Positions 22,101 to 32,200 of a stretch of 64,000 bases of DNA are shown one piece after another; position 1 is the first letter of the stretch; each line of letters starts with the position of its first letter. The position numbers and the translations under genes are program-made. Source of the DNA: Biscogniauxia marginata. Lineage: Eukaryota; Ascomycota; Sordariomycetes; Xylariales; Xylariaceae. The notes under the pieces were generated by a model that saw only the letters and a program-made list of their open reading frames with translations, was not told the DNA's origin and ran no database searches. Where the stretch lies: assembly GCA_022695795.1 (NCBI GenBank), contig MU404061.1:62001-126000 (forward strand). The letters run 5' to 3'.

Positions 22101-23757
22101 GTTGGTGAAGGCTCCCTTCGAAGGCTCGATGCGAGCTTGGGAAGGACAGATGGAGATCGTGCTGAAAGATATTTACGTTTCGATTCGTGATGAAAGGCTT
22201 CCGCTATTCGGGGCGGATGCAAACCAGCAACAGAACCAGCCGCCGCAGGGTGGCCTATCGGTTATGAACGTGTTAAAACGAACACCGAGTGTCTTAAGTA
22301 AGGCACCGTCTGAGGGCCAAGTTTCATCTCGGGGGAGAATGAACGATTCGAACCGTCATTATGGCCCGAGATGGAACTCGAAAAGCCGGTCACGCCCGAG
22401 ATTTCCGGGCAACGGTTTCTCATCAAGCCGCACCAGCTTCGATGACACCAATTCGACATGGAGCCCGACTGTCTCGTCTGCCACCTGGAGCAAATACTCA
22501 CTAGGCAGGACTCAGACTTCATTGTCGGTAGACTCGTATGCGTCAGGGTACCCGCACGGTGACTACCAGCAATCGATCGGGTTCGCCAACGCGCTTAGTC
22601 AGGCCATCATCCGTGAGGACATCCCGCTTGGCAGCAGCGCGCAGTCGGTGCTGAGTGAAGAGTTGCCAAGCTCTCAACTCCTGGAGGACGAATCTCTCGA
22701 GCTTCTTGGTCCGCCCTGGGTCAAGGAGGGTCTCGTAATTCATAAACATCACCTCGATGGTATCGAAAAGAAGGCTAAGGATCGCAATTGGACCGAGGTG
22801 TTTGCTGTTGTCCAAAAGGGCTCCCTAAGCCTGTTTTCTTTCTCTACCAAATCGATGCGCCAGAAAGCCCGTACGGGCCGCAAGCATGCTGCAGGTGCTG
22901 TTGTGGGCGGTGGAAACTGGCAAGAGAATGCCACGAGCCTGGGTTCTTTCTCATTACGACAGACCCTTGCGTCGGCATTGCCGGCACCGGGTTATTCGCG
23001 CACTCGCCCGAACGTGTGGGCACTCAGTCTACCGACCGGCGCGGTTCATCTCTTCCAGGTGGGCACACCGGAGATCAGCAAGGAGTTCGTCCTTACTGTA
23101 AATTACTGGAGCGCGCGCCTCAGCACCCATCCGCTAGTCGGCGGTATCAGCAACATAGAGTACGGCTGGAGCGATGCTGTCATCAATAATGCTTTGGTCG
23201 CCGCCATTCACGAAACATCTCCGCCCCAGCCCCAGCCCCAACGGCCGAGCAGCGCTGCAGCCGGCCGCACTAGCATGCATAGCCGTCAAGGCAGTCGGCA
23301 AAGCATCCGCTCATCTTTTGATGTAGGTAGTAGTAACCGTACTAAGCTACCGGGTGACCGGATTCACATCACCGATTGGGCACCGCCGGCACAGTCCATG
23401 CGAGCAAGCAATTGTTCCGAGGCCGAGCAATTAGAGGTCTTACAAACCTACGTCAAATCTATTGAAGACGACCTACAGCTACACAACCAGCTACGATCTC
23501 CGATGCTCCTGGCGTTTACTCCCCGTGGTCATAATGCGAGCAAGGCGATGGCGAACTGGGAGCGGAAGAGTAGCTATCTTCTGCGCGAGATCGTCAAGTT
23601 CCGGACCTACGTCGATTGCCTGCAACATGCTGCGGCCAGGCGTACCGAGATCTATACCGAGCGTGACAATGCGAGGCGTGCTGCTAGGGGCGAAGACGTC
23701 AATGATGATGCTGCTAGCACATACAGCGAAGAGGCAGACGTCACCCTGAAGGCCTAG
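19141..23757 (+). CDS. Sec7-domain Arf guanine-nucleotide exchange factor with PH domain (Syt1-like)
   Basis: The reading frame is open from ATG 19141 to TAG 23755-23757 (1538 codons), but a 54-nt intron at 21704-21757 (GTAAGA...CTACAG, CTGAC branch-like site) sits in frame. Removing it joins HHGFKSI to DVIHTMCYSIMLLNTDLHL, the continuous Sec7 sequence, giving 1520 aa. Residues 1 to about 740 are disordered, Ser/Pro-rich. The Sec7 domain follows (about 755-925), with the catalytic Glu at 827 in FRAETQQIDRIL and the LLNTDLH loop. A PH domain (about 1170-1350, from PPWVKEGLVIHKHHL) and a C-terminal helical segment come next. It should load GTP onto Arf-type GTPases at Golgi or endosomal membranes. 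The order matches yeast Syt1-type GEFs, so the name is by architecture. No neighbour shares the function. Confidence 0.92.
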   Translation: MHSSENSRRGQSQRRRPDLNINTSSTVGRGGRDSLPSTPPLRKPPVPSKGPPPVSSRGLRLPSSASASASASASACAHSTPTSEGSFLDGDSPVDPKDTNTDPPRAKLMRDSHDLSLPSRQFTRDSLVTNMLNSLDQFSLSQINTPLGNSFNEDDDHYGSSRGNIYTRSMTSTSRPGAMFSAGNGPGPGHGYSYSSDYDDDSASKASGQFSRGRRSNSSSGFQSGLVRINSLRERSHPGASGMRALHSRGGKTSKSSSTNSIDTGGYAQVLNTQRWAHGIGGRSSSLDYGQRSVDSSSAWRTEFSNTFLVDEYEAAPTPTIPGGPRRITQPPTSPVPPPPSAPEHEPKTPDRRKNTKSRSGTTKSTPGNKHNGPRDVPPLPTPDIDSAPAPHIGYEKSKEVMHDNPAPTAQPKERPGFFSRLFGTAKSSPAPVEPGSAPAPSPGGETSERSGNKNPHIASQMTAQSAPPSRDSTHPPTQLHHVIQKKSSFFRRRKKSVAEPPVPPPPVPPPVDASQVKDEAVPNRVPSVSSLRQIMSPYLKNSTPSTPGPLLSPRQGSSTQASESETRDEEGNRRTRGFSPEYDPSPSATIRTVKSTSALKSHNSFGSNAQRRGQVESPLHETLEVPVKSASSFDTSTFFNDSSDEGENAQNTSRTRSHRQQSVKSPSTISESRDRFEQEVSRSPLHQKNPATEDESNQESLGLPLEGRQGSVRNSASRPNLSRSASSLPSVTVDGVDISPKVGNDPFDEPEVAIGEPTEDDRQKAKRIFDGNEDFIQREKAASWMGEEGLVRQRTLKAYMDLYKFENQSVLTALRQICDRLVFRAETQQIDRILVAFSNRWCDCNPHHGFKSIGKNLGTIILFFAADSASTDVIHTMCYSIMLLNTDLHLADIEQKMTRSQFVKNTMTTIKHALADSIPEVFDQRASILPGKSALLSPAEPENHTSTEPELERPSWRNSFKPLARPESQLGFINSEPSMPVDTCGPLVKAPFEGSMRAWEGQMEIVLKDIYVSIRDERLPLFGADANQQQNQPPQGGLSVMNVLKRTPSVLSKAPSEGQVSSRGRMNDSNRHYGPRWNSKSRSRPRFPGNGFSSSRTSFDDTNSTWSPTVSSATWSKYSLGRTQTSLSVDSYASGYPHGDYQQSIGFANALSQAIIREDIPLGSSAQSVLSEELPSSQLLEDESLELLGPPWVKEGLVIHKHHLDGIEKKAKDRNWTEVFAVVQKGSLSLFSFSTKSMRQKARTGRKHAAGAVVGGGNWQENATSLGSFSLRQTLASALPAPGYSRTRPNVWALSLPTGAVHLFQVGTPEISKEFVLTVNYWSARLSTHPLVGGISNIEYGWSDAVINNALVAAIHETSPPQPQPQRPSSAAAGRTSMHSRQGSRQSIRSSFDVGSSNRTKLPGDRIHITDWAPPAQSMRASNCSEAEQLEVLQTYVKSIEDDLQLHNQLRSPMLLAFTPRGHNASKAMANWERKSSYLLREIVKFRTYVDCLQHAAARRTEIYTERDNARRAARGEDVNDDAASTYSEEADVTLKA
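21704..21757 (+). other. in-frame 54-nt intron inside the Sec7 domain
   Basis: It starts GTAAGA, ends CTACAG, has a CTGAC-like branch site, contains no stop and is 18 codons long, so it is invisible to frame-based gene calling. If retained it would put the residues KNLGTIILFFAADSASTD between the two halves of the most conserved Sec7 segment. Confidence 0.85.
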
Positions 23758-24527
23758 TCTTCTAATTACGATTCTACGAAACGAAAAGCAGCTGAAGAGA
23801 ATTTTTCCCATGTCAATTCCTTTCGTCGTAAATGTCTTTGGGGTAGAAGGTGAGATCAGTGGCAAAACAGGAGAGCTGAGCAGGTTACAGGAAGAGAGCG
23901 TCAGGCGATTGGAAGTGCTATGCGTATATTTTCTTACCCAAGCCGTAACATCGAAGGACTGTTGATACCCCAGGTGGACGCGCGCACGCAACAAATAGTT
24001 CTTTGTTCTTTTAATCTTTCTTTTGTCAAGTTAGGGTTTCTTTGTACATAAACCTTTTCTTGCTTGTGTGCGCGCGCTTGTGTAGGGTAGAGGATAGCTG
24101 AGTATATAGGGGCTGGCACATATACCATTTAGGGGTGTATGCGTTGCCTGTATATCAATAACTGACGATGGTAAATATTTTGCAACTAAAAAGGTCACGA
24201 TGATTTAAATTGTATGCAATGGTTGATTTGTGACGAGATAATTTTATTTGGGGCAGCACTTTGCCAGGAAACAAAAAAAACACAGCTTTTGTTTATACTT
24301 ATACTTATCCGAGATGACCTATACTATACTTACAACAAGTTCGATACCTTGGTCCCTACCTACTTACAGGGAGGGATTTACCTGGGAACTTACCTAAGAT
24401 CCCTTTCTCACTTTTGCTAATCTGTTTGCCTGCATGGGTTCGTCAGCGTTACCTTCGTTAGGGGGTTACTTACCTCTCCTCTCTCATCATCTTCCTCCTC
24501 CTAAATGTTCGAATATATAAAAACCGA
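23758..24527. other. convergent 3' intergenic region
   Basis: This region lies between the 3' ends of the Sec7 gene (+) and the next gene (-). It is AT-rich with TTTGTACATAAA-like strings that could serve as polyadenylation signals. No gene is seen. Confidence 0.5.
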
Positions 24528-25616
24528 TCAACCATCGTCCTCCAGCCTGCCCATCCCCTCGTAGTGGTCTATACTGCCGTCGGAGCTCCCCGACGCGTTG
24601 TTGGAGCAGATCCAAACGGTCGCCTGCTGCGGCTGGGGCTCGTCCTCGGGCGCGGGCTTCGGGTCGGGCGTGGGCACGAGGTAGGCGTGCCCGTTGCCCA
24701 GCACGAAGCCGAGCCGCATCTCGAGGGGGGGATCCATCTCGCGGCCCCACAGGTGCAGGGCCGCGCCCAGCCGGTCGACGGTGTAGTTGCTGGTCTGCGC
24801 GTCGATGTCGATCCCGAAGTCCTCCTCGATCAGCCGGACCGCCTGCCGCAGCTCGCGCACCGACGGCGCCAGGTGCCCCGGCGGCATCTGCGCCTTCACG
24901 CTCACCATGACGGCGCGGGGGCCGCAGAGGAGGCCCTGGCCCGACACGGGGAGGCGCGCGAACCGCCCCGAGGGGAAGGCCTGCAGCGCGACCTTCGTCG
25001 CCTCGGGGTCCCCGCCGGGGGTTATCGTGTTGCTCGGGGACGTGGCGGGCTCCTTCTCGGTTTTACTGCTGCCCGGTTCTTTAGAAGTGCCGCGGCCTCC
25101 TCCACCGCCGCCGCCACCGTCGCTGCCGCTATTTTTTCCCTTGTCGTCCTTAGGCGGGTTCTGCGCCTCGAGCCCAGACCCGTCCGTTCCACCACCACCG
25201 CCGCCGCCGCCGCCGTCACCCGCATCCTGCGTGTCGGGGAGGCGCGCGCGCACCCAGCCCGGCGCCGCGGAGGCGGCCCGCACCAGGGGGTGGACCACGT
25301 ACCGGCGCAGGAGCCGTACCAGGAGGAGCAGCTGGGCCCAGAGGAAGCGCAGCAGGAGTACGAGCTGCACGCCGCAGAGCCGCAGGATCACGATGATCGG
25401 CTCCAGCGGGTGCTGTTGCTGGCGGCGGCGGTTGTTATTTGCCGTCGACTGCGGAGGCTGAGGTGGAGTCCCCGGGGGCTGCGGGGTCGTCGGCGTCGTG
25501 GGCGAGGACGAGGACGAGGACGAGGACGCGGGGGCTCCTCCGCGCCGGAGGAGGGGGTCCGTCTCCATCAGTCGGAAGAGCACGGGTGCCGGGACGCGCA
25601 GCACTCTTGCGTCCAT
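24528..25616 (-). CDS. hypothetical protein with hydrophobic segment and possible cysteine-peptidase-like C domain
   Basis: A single-exon frame of 362 codons. Residues 1-70 are Ser/Pro/Thr-rich and disordered, with an SSSSSSSS run. Residues 71-105 (PIIVILRLCGVQLVLLLRFL and onward) form a hydrophobic stretch rich in Leu, probably membrane-associated. Residues 130-195 hold two poly-Gly runs and charged linker. The C-terminal 165 residues look folded: GQGLLCGPRAVMVSVKA with Cys231, a helix (VRELRQAVRLIEEDFGIDID), MRLGFVLGNGHAYLVP, and SNNASGSSDGSIDHYEGM with His351. The Cys helix followed much later by a His before an aromatic is reminiscent of OTU/papain-fold peptidases, but the sequence is not a clear member. 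GC content is very high. Function is unknown; the fold idea is inference. Confidence 0.65.
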   Translation of the reverse strand: MDARVLRVPAPVLFRLMETDPLLRRGGAPASSSSSSSSPTTPTTPQPPGTPPQPPQSTANNNRRRQQQHPLEPIIVILRLCGVQLVLLLRFLWAQLLLLVRLLRRYVVHPLVRAASAAPGWVRARLPDTQDAGDGGGGGGGGGTDGSGLEAQNPPKDDKGKNSGSDGGGGGGGGRGTSKEPGSSKTEKEPATSPSNTITPGGDPEATKVALQAFPSGRFARLPVSGQGLLCGPRAVMVSVKAQMPPGHLAPSVRELRQAVRLIEEDFGIDIDAQTSNYTVDRLGAALHLWGREMDPPLEMRLGFVLGNGHAYLVPTPDPKPAPEDEPQPQQATVWICSNNASGSSDGSIDHYEGMGRLEDDG

Positions 25617-26521
25617 TTTTTTGTTTTGTTTTTCTTTTTACGGGCAGAATGGTTAGGATCGAGACTTCTTACCGTTTTCTTCTTTTCTTTAGTTGGCTAC
25701 TAAAGTTCAAGAGGCCCTTCGACTTAGGTCGTCATGGGCTTTCCATGACCTCTACCCGCGAGAGGGACGGGAATGAGGGAATCTTCGATCTTATAGCTAG
25801 AACGAACAATCCATTGTCTGTGCCCTTGTTCGTATACAAACATGATGATGTGGCTCTCCTTGGCTGTTGATTTTCTGGGCAATTGTTTTTGAACAATGCC
25901 TTTGATTTCTTCTTTTCCTTGTCCTTTCCCTCCGTTTCCACTAGGGAAGCTAGATGACTTAACTCAGGGCCTTGCGTGTGTAGATAGCTTCATATAGAGT
26001 CGTACTACCTAAAGACGTATGATACCAATGGTTATATGTTCCTCTTAGACAAAGGATTAACATGCTTTCGTTTGAGTTTTCCTCTCACTTCACTAATATA
26101 ACGACGTATCTAGAAATGTGTGCTAAGATAGGTAGTTAAGGGTCTTGGTCTAATTGGGATTGCCGTTTGGAGAGAGAGGTCTTCAACCCCAGACGTTAGG
26201 ACGTCTAGATCAAGAAGTATTACATCATCTGGCAAGCAAATCACAGCGCAGTTCACACTGTATCGAGGTATATATATGCTTCTCATACTCGTGTTCTCAT
26301 TAGTACTACCGAGACTAGGACCGCCAAACCATTACCATCCAGATCGTCATTAAAAGGGGTATCGCGTATCGTAGAGCTCCATGTCGTAATAACAGAAAAA
26401 GATGAAAGTAGAAGAAATAGCAGGCTAGAACCAGAGCCAGTACTAATACATAACTGTGCAACCCGTGTCTCCCAACGGCCGGTCATCAGAACTAAGAATT
26501 ATGCCACAGCTAGAGCCTCAT
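25617..26521. other. intergenic, no gene seen
   Basis: This holds the 5' flank of the preceding minus-strand gene and the 3' flank of the PIPK-like gene. Open frames at 25439-25870 (+), 25732-25941 (-) and 26283-26486 (-) are not protein-like. Confidence 0.5.
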
Positions 26522-27676
26522 TCACATTTGCACCTCAACGATCCCCATACACATTTTCAAGAACCTCTCGCGATACTCTTTGCTCCCGGTGGTGATACTC
26601 ATGGGTCCCTGCTCGTCGATTAGGTTGTATCCCTTGATGAGGCCTGTCATGGCTTTCGCGTGGATTGTGTGCTTCGCCCAAAAGAAATCCAGCACGGCGG
26701 CTCTATAGATCTCCTTCCCATCGCTTGACACGACCCCGGTGCGCCAATTTGGAGGAGTTGGGGGCGTGAACGGTGGCTGTGCAGGCGGTGTGAGCTGACT
26801 ATCGACTTCTCCTAACTGGAGTGTCGGCTGCATATCGGCGTATGGTGCATCTGCCGTAGTGACGCGGACGAGGAAGAGAGAATAGTCAACAGCATTGCAG
26901 TCGGCGAGTAGTTTGGTGTCTTTCTCAAGGAGCTGTTTAAACTCGGCTGCTTGGGCCTCGGTAAGCAGAATCTTGTCGTAGAACTCATCGGCGAGCTTCG
27001 ACTTCGTAGCCTCGGAGGCTAAAACGCCTCCCGCCACGTCTCGCTCGGGATAGAAGTAGGAAGTAGGCTTGAGATCCCACGATTCCCATTGGGGTTTCGG
27101 ACCACCCTCGGGCTCCTGGTCCTGGCCATACAAGATGTTCTCCATGACGATGTGATGGCTCGGTGCCAATCCAAGCAGCAGGCCAATGCTCTTGTGTCTA
27201 CTCTCCATAAAATCGGTGATGCGGACCAGCAGGCTGGAGGGGTTCTCCCGCAAGTGATCCGTGTAGGGGATTAACATGTTGTTCTTGAAGAAGTCATGCT
27301 CGCAGGAGCGGGGGATAGACTTGATGAGATAGGCGCTGTCTCTGGTGCGAAAGAAGGTCGAGCCACTGTAGCCCATGTCTCCCATCGGCTGCAGCAGGTC
27401 TCTGTCCTTCAGCTTCTTCTTACCACCACCACTGCCACCATCACTCGCATTGGCACCTCCGAAGCTGGCCCGGTAGTCATCTTCCTTGATCTCCCACACT
27501 CCGCGCAGGGTGTTGAAGAGTTCGGGTTCTACCAGCCCGAATGTTAGCCAGTATATGTGGAATAGTCTAAGGAACCTCTCCAGGAGCGAGGGCCGATGCG
27601 TGGGTCTGCCGTCGTCTCTGGTAAACAGGATGGCGTAGACGACGGACCGGGCGATCAGGGTCTCGCGTCGGGTCAT
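26522..27676 (-). CDS. divergent phosphatidylinositol-4-phosphate 5-kinase (PIPK)-like protein
   Basis: A single-exon frame of 384 codons. PIPK features appear in order: MGYSGSTFFRTRDSAYLIKS with the ATP-binding Lys119; FFKNNMLIPYTDHLRENPSS, a typical helix of the N-lobe; a core ending HHIVMENILYG; DLKPTSYFYPER at 201 in the place of the usual DLKGS; NAVDYSLFLV with Asp264 corresponding to the catalytic MDYSLL; and AAVLDFFWAKHTIHAKAMTG with Asp330 where PIPKs have IID. The core is short, there is no MORN or FYVE domain, and a Pro-rich insert (about 295-310) replaces most of the activation-loop region. The catalytic residues appear kept, so activity is plausible but substrate specificity is open. 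A poly-Gly/Lys linker lies at 80-90. No signal peptide. Confidence 0.82.
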   Translation of the reverse strand: MTRRETLIARSVVYAILFTRDDGRPTHRPSLLERFLRLFHIYWLTFGLVEPELFNTLRGVWEIKEDDYRASFGGANASDGGSGGGKKKLKDRDLLQPMGDMGYSGSTFFRTRDSAYLIKSIPRSCEHDFFKNNMLIPYTDHLRENPSSLLVRITDFMESRHKSIGLLLGLAPSHHIVMENILYGQDQEPEGGPKPQWESWDLKPTSYFYPERDVAGGVLASEATKSKLADEFYDKILLTEAQAAEFKQLLEKDTKLLADCNAVDYSLFLVRVTTADAPYADMQPTLQLGEVDSQLTPPAQPPFTPPTPPNWRTGVVSSDGKEIYRAAVLDFFWAKHTIHAKAMTGLIKGYNLIDEQGPMSITTGSKEYRERFLKMCMGIVEVQM

Positions 27677-28032
27677 AGCGAAGAAGGGTTTTTTTTTTTC
27701 TTTCTTCTCCTTTTTGTTTTTGTTTTGGCTGACTAGACGAAGAGAGAAGGAAAATCAAACCGAAAACAAGAAAAAAAAAGATGGTTAGGTAGGTTAGAAA
27801 GAGAATAAGTTGAAGCGGTTACCTGTTGTGTTACGCCGGGAAGAAAAGCTCCGGATGACGTCACTGTAAATGCGTATAAACAGTTACACATGCCTAGGTA
27901 CCTAAGTACATGTATTTTCTTTTTCTCCATGTTCTCTTAATTTCCGTACTAGCTGCATCACATAACATGGCAACTCTGACATGGAGACTGTTGTAACTAA
28001 AGAGCCAGCGGGTACAAACGTGAATAGTTTCC
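27677..28032. other. intergenic between two minus-strand genes
   Basis: It contains the 5' flank of the PIPK-like gene, with CT-rich and A-rich tracts at 27690-27780, and the short 3' flank of the DUF2306 gene. No gene is seen. Confidence 0.5.
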
Positions 28033-29210
28033 TCAAGACGATGTCGAAGCTTGCGAGTCTGGATCTTCCTCAGCACACGATTTATGTCGTTCCATATCGT
28101 CGCTTGTAGACTTTGGTTTCCACTTCTCCGAGTCTCCTACACGATCAACAGTCAAGCCCGCTCGACCAGGATTTCTCATGCCCGCCTCGAGCTGTCGTTG
28201 GTAAGACACGTTCCTTAGTCGCTCGTGTTCGGCAGGAGTGAGCCGCAGCTACATGTCGATCATCAGCTTTAGAAGTATTACACGGGTTAGATCAACTTAC
28301 GTAGACCTCTATACCGACGGCATGAAGCGCGATGCATATCCACGCCGACATGCCGAAGACCGTATTGAAGGATGCCGCAACTTGCATAGGGTCCTTGCTG
28401 TTGTAGTTGGCCGTAACAACTACATGCTGGCTCGGGTTCTCCCCAGAAAAGAACGACTCGCATCCGGGATAAGCGGCCATTGTAGCCTCTCGGCCTCCCA
28501 GGGTAAAGTTGATCTTGTCGCAGGGTTGAGCCAGATAATAGCCGCCGATGGACGACACAGCTAAAGCTCCGAAGTACAAGCTAAAGCGGAATGTGACGAT
28601 GACGCAGGCCTAGAAGGATTAGTAGGCCTTGAGGTATTAATCATGACCCAGGCTTACTCACATAGAACCAAGCACGTAGCATCCATGCTCGATGTTGCTC
28701 GATCTGAAGACGCTTGATATTGAATATAGCCATAGCCAACGCCCCGATAAACATGATAGCCAATAAACCCACCGAGGTTTGAACATCGAGCCCACCCCCT
28801 ACCGCGTTCCGCGCTATCATTATCGCGCCGACGGTCCCGAGGATCGAGAGTAGAATGACGAGATAGCCATTTATTCGGTGCAAGGTGATAGCCTTGTGTC
28901 GAACAACCGGGATAAACTGTACTAACATGAGAAGACCCGCCGGCAGCATGCATCCAAGGTGCAGGATGATACCAATCTGGTCGCGGCCGGGGGTCTGGTA
29001 GTAAAAGCACTCGCCCGGTATCGCACCGCTCGTGATGGTAGGGTTGTCGACGCAAAACTTGCCCCATATGTCGAGATATTCCAGCCGAGCCAGGATGAAC
29101 CCGAAGAAGCCGCCGGCGAAGATGACCCATAGAACGAAGTTGTATCCCTTGGAGAAGCCGATCGGGGTGTAGATCTTGCGTGCGCGGGCCACAAAAGTCG
29201 AAGTAGCCAT
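28033..29210 (-). CDS. DUF2306 multispanning membrane protein, three exons
   Basis: Exons 29210-28662, 28609-28301 and 28248-28033 join to 357 aa. Intron 1 is 52 nt (GTGAGT...TTCTAG); intron 2 is 52 nt (GTAAGT...ATGTAG). Both fall between codons. The start Met is followed by a basic N terminus and a first membrane helix (NFVLWVIFAGGFFGFILARL). Further helices follow at GIILHLGCMLPAGLLMLVQF, NGYLVILLSILGTVGAIMIA and LLAIMFIGALAMAIF. The diagnostic HRAWMLRAWFYACVIVTFR spans the first splice junction, and SMNPFG-like loop residues precede the last helix. The cytoplasmic tail LRLTPAEHERLRNVSYQRQL resembles fungal DUF2306 proteins. The molecular role of the family is not known. The neighbour downstream, a PIPK-like gene, is on the same strand but gives no clear functional link. 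Confidence 0.85.
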
Positions 29211-32200
29211 GTCAAGTGAGGGATCGAGTCACCAGGTTTTACTGTGATGGTCAGGGCTCAGGGGGAGCATCTCGGCTGGTGCCCATAGATGTATCTGTCG
29301 ACTCCACGATATCTGGCATCCATCCTCTGTCCCAGCGGGGTGGTCCATCTTAAATTGGATATCGACTTAGCCCTCTCATCTTCCAGCTGACTCCATACGA
29401 TGATTTCATGGCATCATGGCCGACTGCAGGAAGGAGGCACGGCCGATTCCCATCCTGACGAACACGCGTCAGGATATCGATCTACAAATCGATATCGGCC
29501 ACAAATAGCAAATGAAGCGCCTAAGTACTTAGGTAGGCACAGAGGAAGAAAGGAGGCTGGGGGCGATATTCTGTTGTTATATATACTAGACTATATACAT
29601 ACTGAATGACTTGCAGCGCTATATGCACCTATAAGAGTAAGAATTCCCTATCGTCGGCGTTCTCCGAGCAAGTTCAAATGTATGTAACTAGACATTATCC
29701 ACTCTATAGAGAAGTATTCGGAAATGTGAGGTAGGATCACTAAATCCTGTCTTGGAAGCGGGCTATGGGACGATCAACAGCATGAGAACCCGCACAATCA
29801 GGCGCTAGACATGGGTCTCGACCAGGGGGAAAGTCGCAACGAATTATCTTGGTGGGTATAACGTCTAGCGTTCGCATTCTCTTGCTCGTTACTATAGTGG
29901 CATATCTTAGCCCGGTGCAAAAACCGTTAACTAATTCCTACGTGGCCCGTGCGACACCACGCTTGCCCTATCTCTAATTTGTGTTCTGACAAGTCGGCGG
30001 CTGGACTAGCGTTGTTGTTGACAATGTAAATCCATGCTCAGAAGAAGGGTTCCTCCCACCGATGTCAACGTACCTAGTGTTAGGGAATGAATCATGGAAA
30101 TGGACTTGCTTGTTGGTTGATTCTGCCATCTGGTGAGAAGCCAAGGGGAGCCTTCTTGTATTCGCAATGTTAGCTAGATGGCTTATACCTAGGTGGTAGC
30201 CACCTGCTCAGCAAGTACCCTTGGCTATACATTCTCGCACATGGAACACTTGGCTCAATTGTTTCTTACTTAAATATCGCTCGCTATTGAGCATTCCCTT
30301 GCCGGATTTCTCCAGAATTACTATTTTACAGATTAATATCCCTGTCTCGAAGACCGAGTAAGGTGCTCCCACAGAGTGGTCAACGACAAGGGATCGATGC
30401 AAGCACCCACCACCACTTAGTACGCCAGCTGCACCGGTAACGTCGTTCTGCATACCAAACACCTACCTATTTGGTACTATGTACTGTGGTTTCAAGGGTT
30501 ACGGGGCTCATTCGAATTACCGCATCCGTCAATTAGAGGGAGTTCTTGCTCGAGCGACGGCCTAATGTAGATTCAGCTTCAGACGAACATCTGGGATGAG
30601 TAATGAGCATTACCCGAAACAGAACCGAGAACGCCAGTGATAGATACGAATACTGAACTCGATAAACGTTTCTCTTCTCTTCTCTTCTCTTCTCTTCTCT
30701 TCTCTTCTCTTCTCTCCTCTCCTCTCCTCTCCTCTCCTCTCCTCTCGATCTCTCTCTCTCTCGTTTCTTTCTCTATGTCCCCAATTTTACTTTTTTCCCC
30801 CCTTCTTTTTCTTCTTGGCTAGGATCTGCTATCCTGATTCACACTTCTTGTGGATAGGCAATGAAGAGGTTGCTGCGTGCAGGACTAGAACTAGAATCAG
30901 AGCTGAGACAAACAAATGGAGGGCTCTTTGCATCTAATAAGCTCCTTACACCATGTTCTCACCGCCTGCAAGATTACCATCTGCGAGCCCTTTCCTTGTA
31001 TATCGAAAAGCACATTGGTCAGCGACCTACTTTACCATCAACCAGATATCGCGGTTACATACCTAATGTACCTAGGTAGGCTCCCAAATAATTTAGAGTG
31101 TGGGGGAAAAAGAACTACTTAATTATTAGTGTATATCCTCGATTCTCTATGTACTACAAGCGACGTGGTAGCATAGCTCACCTAGCAACCTAGGTAGGTT
31201 ACAACACATATGTTGTAATATGCAGTGCAACGTTAGACATCCATGCCCAGTCTATACTCATATAGTCTACATAAGGTTATATAAGTGTTACTTTGTTTGA
31301 TTTTGCAGTGAATTCGAAGGCAAAAACAAAATAATTGTAGAACCTGTGAATGTTGTCTTATAATATCGAGTAACGTGCGTGACTTCGAAGTTAGTTCCCG
31401 CGATATCCTCACAAGAATATGTTTAGTCTAGATCGATTTCAAACTCCATCATAGCAATTAGTAGATTCATTCAAATCAGTTGATTATACTTACTTTAGAT
31501 TCTTAGGATTGTTGTTAAGACTCTATGCTAAGATCATTCATGTAATCTGTGATTCGCTCTCCCCTACGTACATGCATATGTTATGTCCCCCAACATACAT
31601 TGCCCAAGTTTATTGTTAAAGCAGGCGGATTACAAAGGAAGTTTTCAGCCAAGAATATTCAAGTAACATACTGAAATGTACGGATTTCTGTGTTGCGAAC
31701 TACGTTGCATCTAATGTAACATCACCTCACATTATAAGAAACTATTAAGTATGAATCTGCCTCGTTATGTCAGCGCCTTTGCTCAATATATAGCCACATA
31801 TTACCGAGTTTTATGTTATTATAGGTCTATGCAACTATCTGCCTCAACTTCTATCTCTTGACTGTATTACCTTACATAATCGTTTCAAAAATCAGATTAT
31901 CAGAGAAGTCTCTTCGTTTCTCAAAAAAGTTTCAATGGGCGGTATTAAGAAGTCATTGATATATTATACATTCCCATGTGGACAATTGGTCACGTGGTCC
32001 ATATCAATCTTCATGTGATCTATACATTCGACTTATATAGACGGGGACCTATACTGGCTCATCACATGTATGAATATCATAGCAGTCGTACATTGCATAC
32101 AGGAAGCTACTTAACAAGGTCATCGATAACTCATAGAAGGCTTAGTAATAGGCACGCTGAATGGTTTAAATTATCCGATAAATATGACAGATAGAATAAA

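Noticed and set aside
24564..25703. 379-codon open frame on the plus strand opposite the 24.5-25.6 kb gene
   Set aside because: The region is extremely GC-rich, so stops are rare on both strands. The minus frame has a sensible domain order, while the plus frame is Arg/Gly/Val-rich without motifs.
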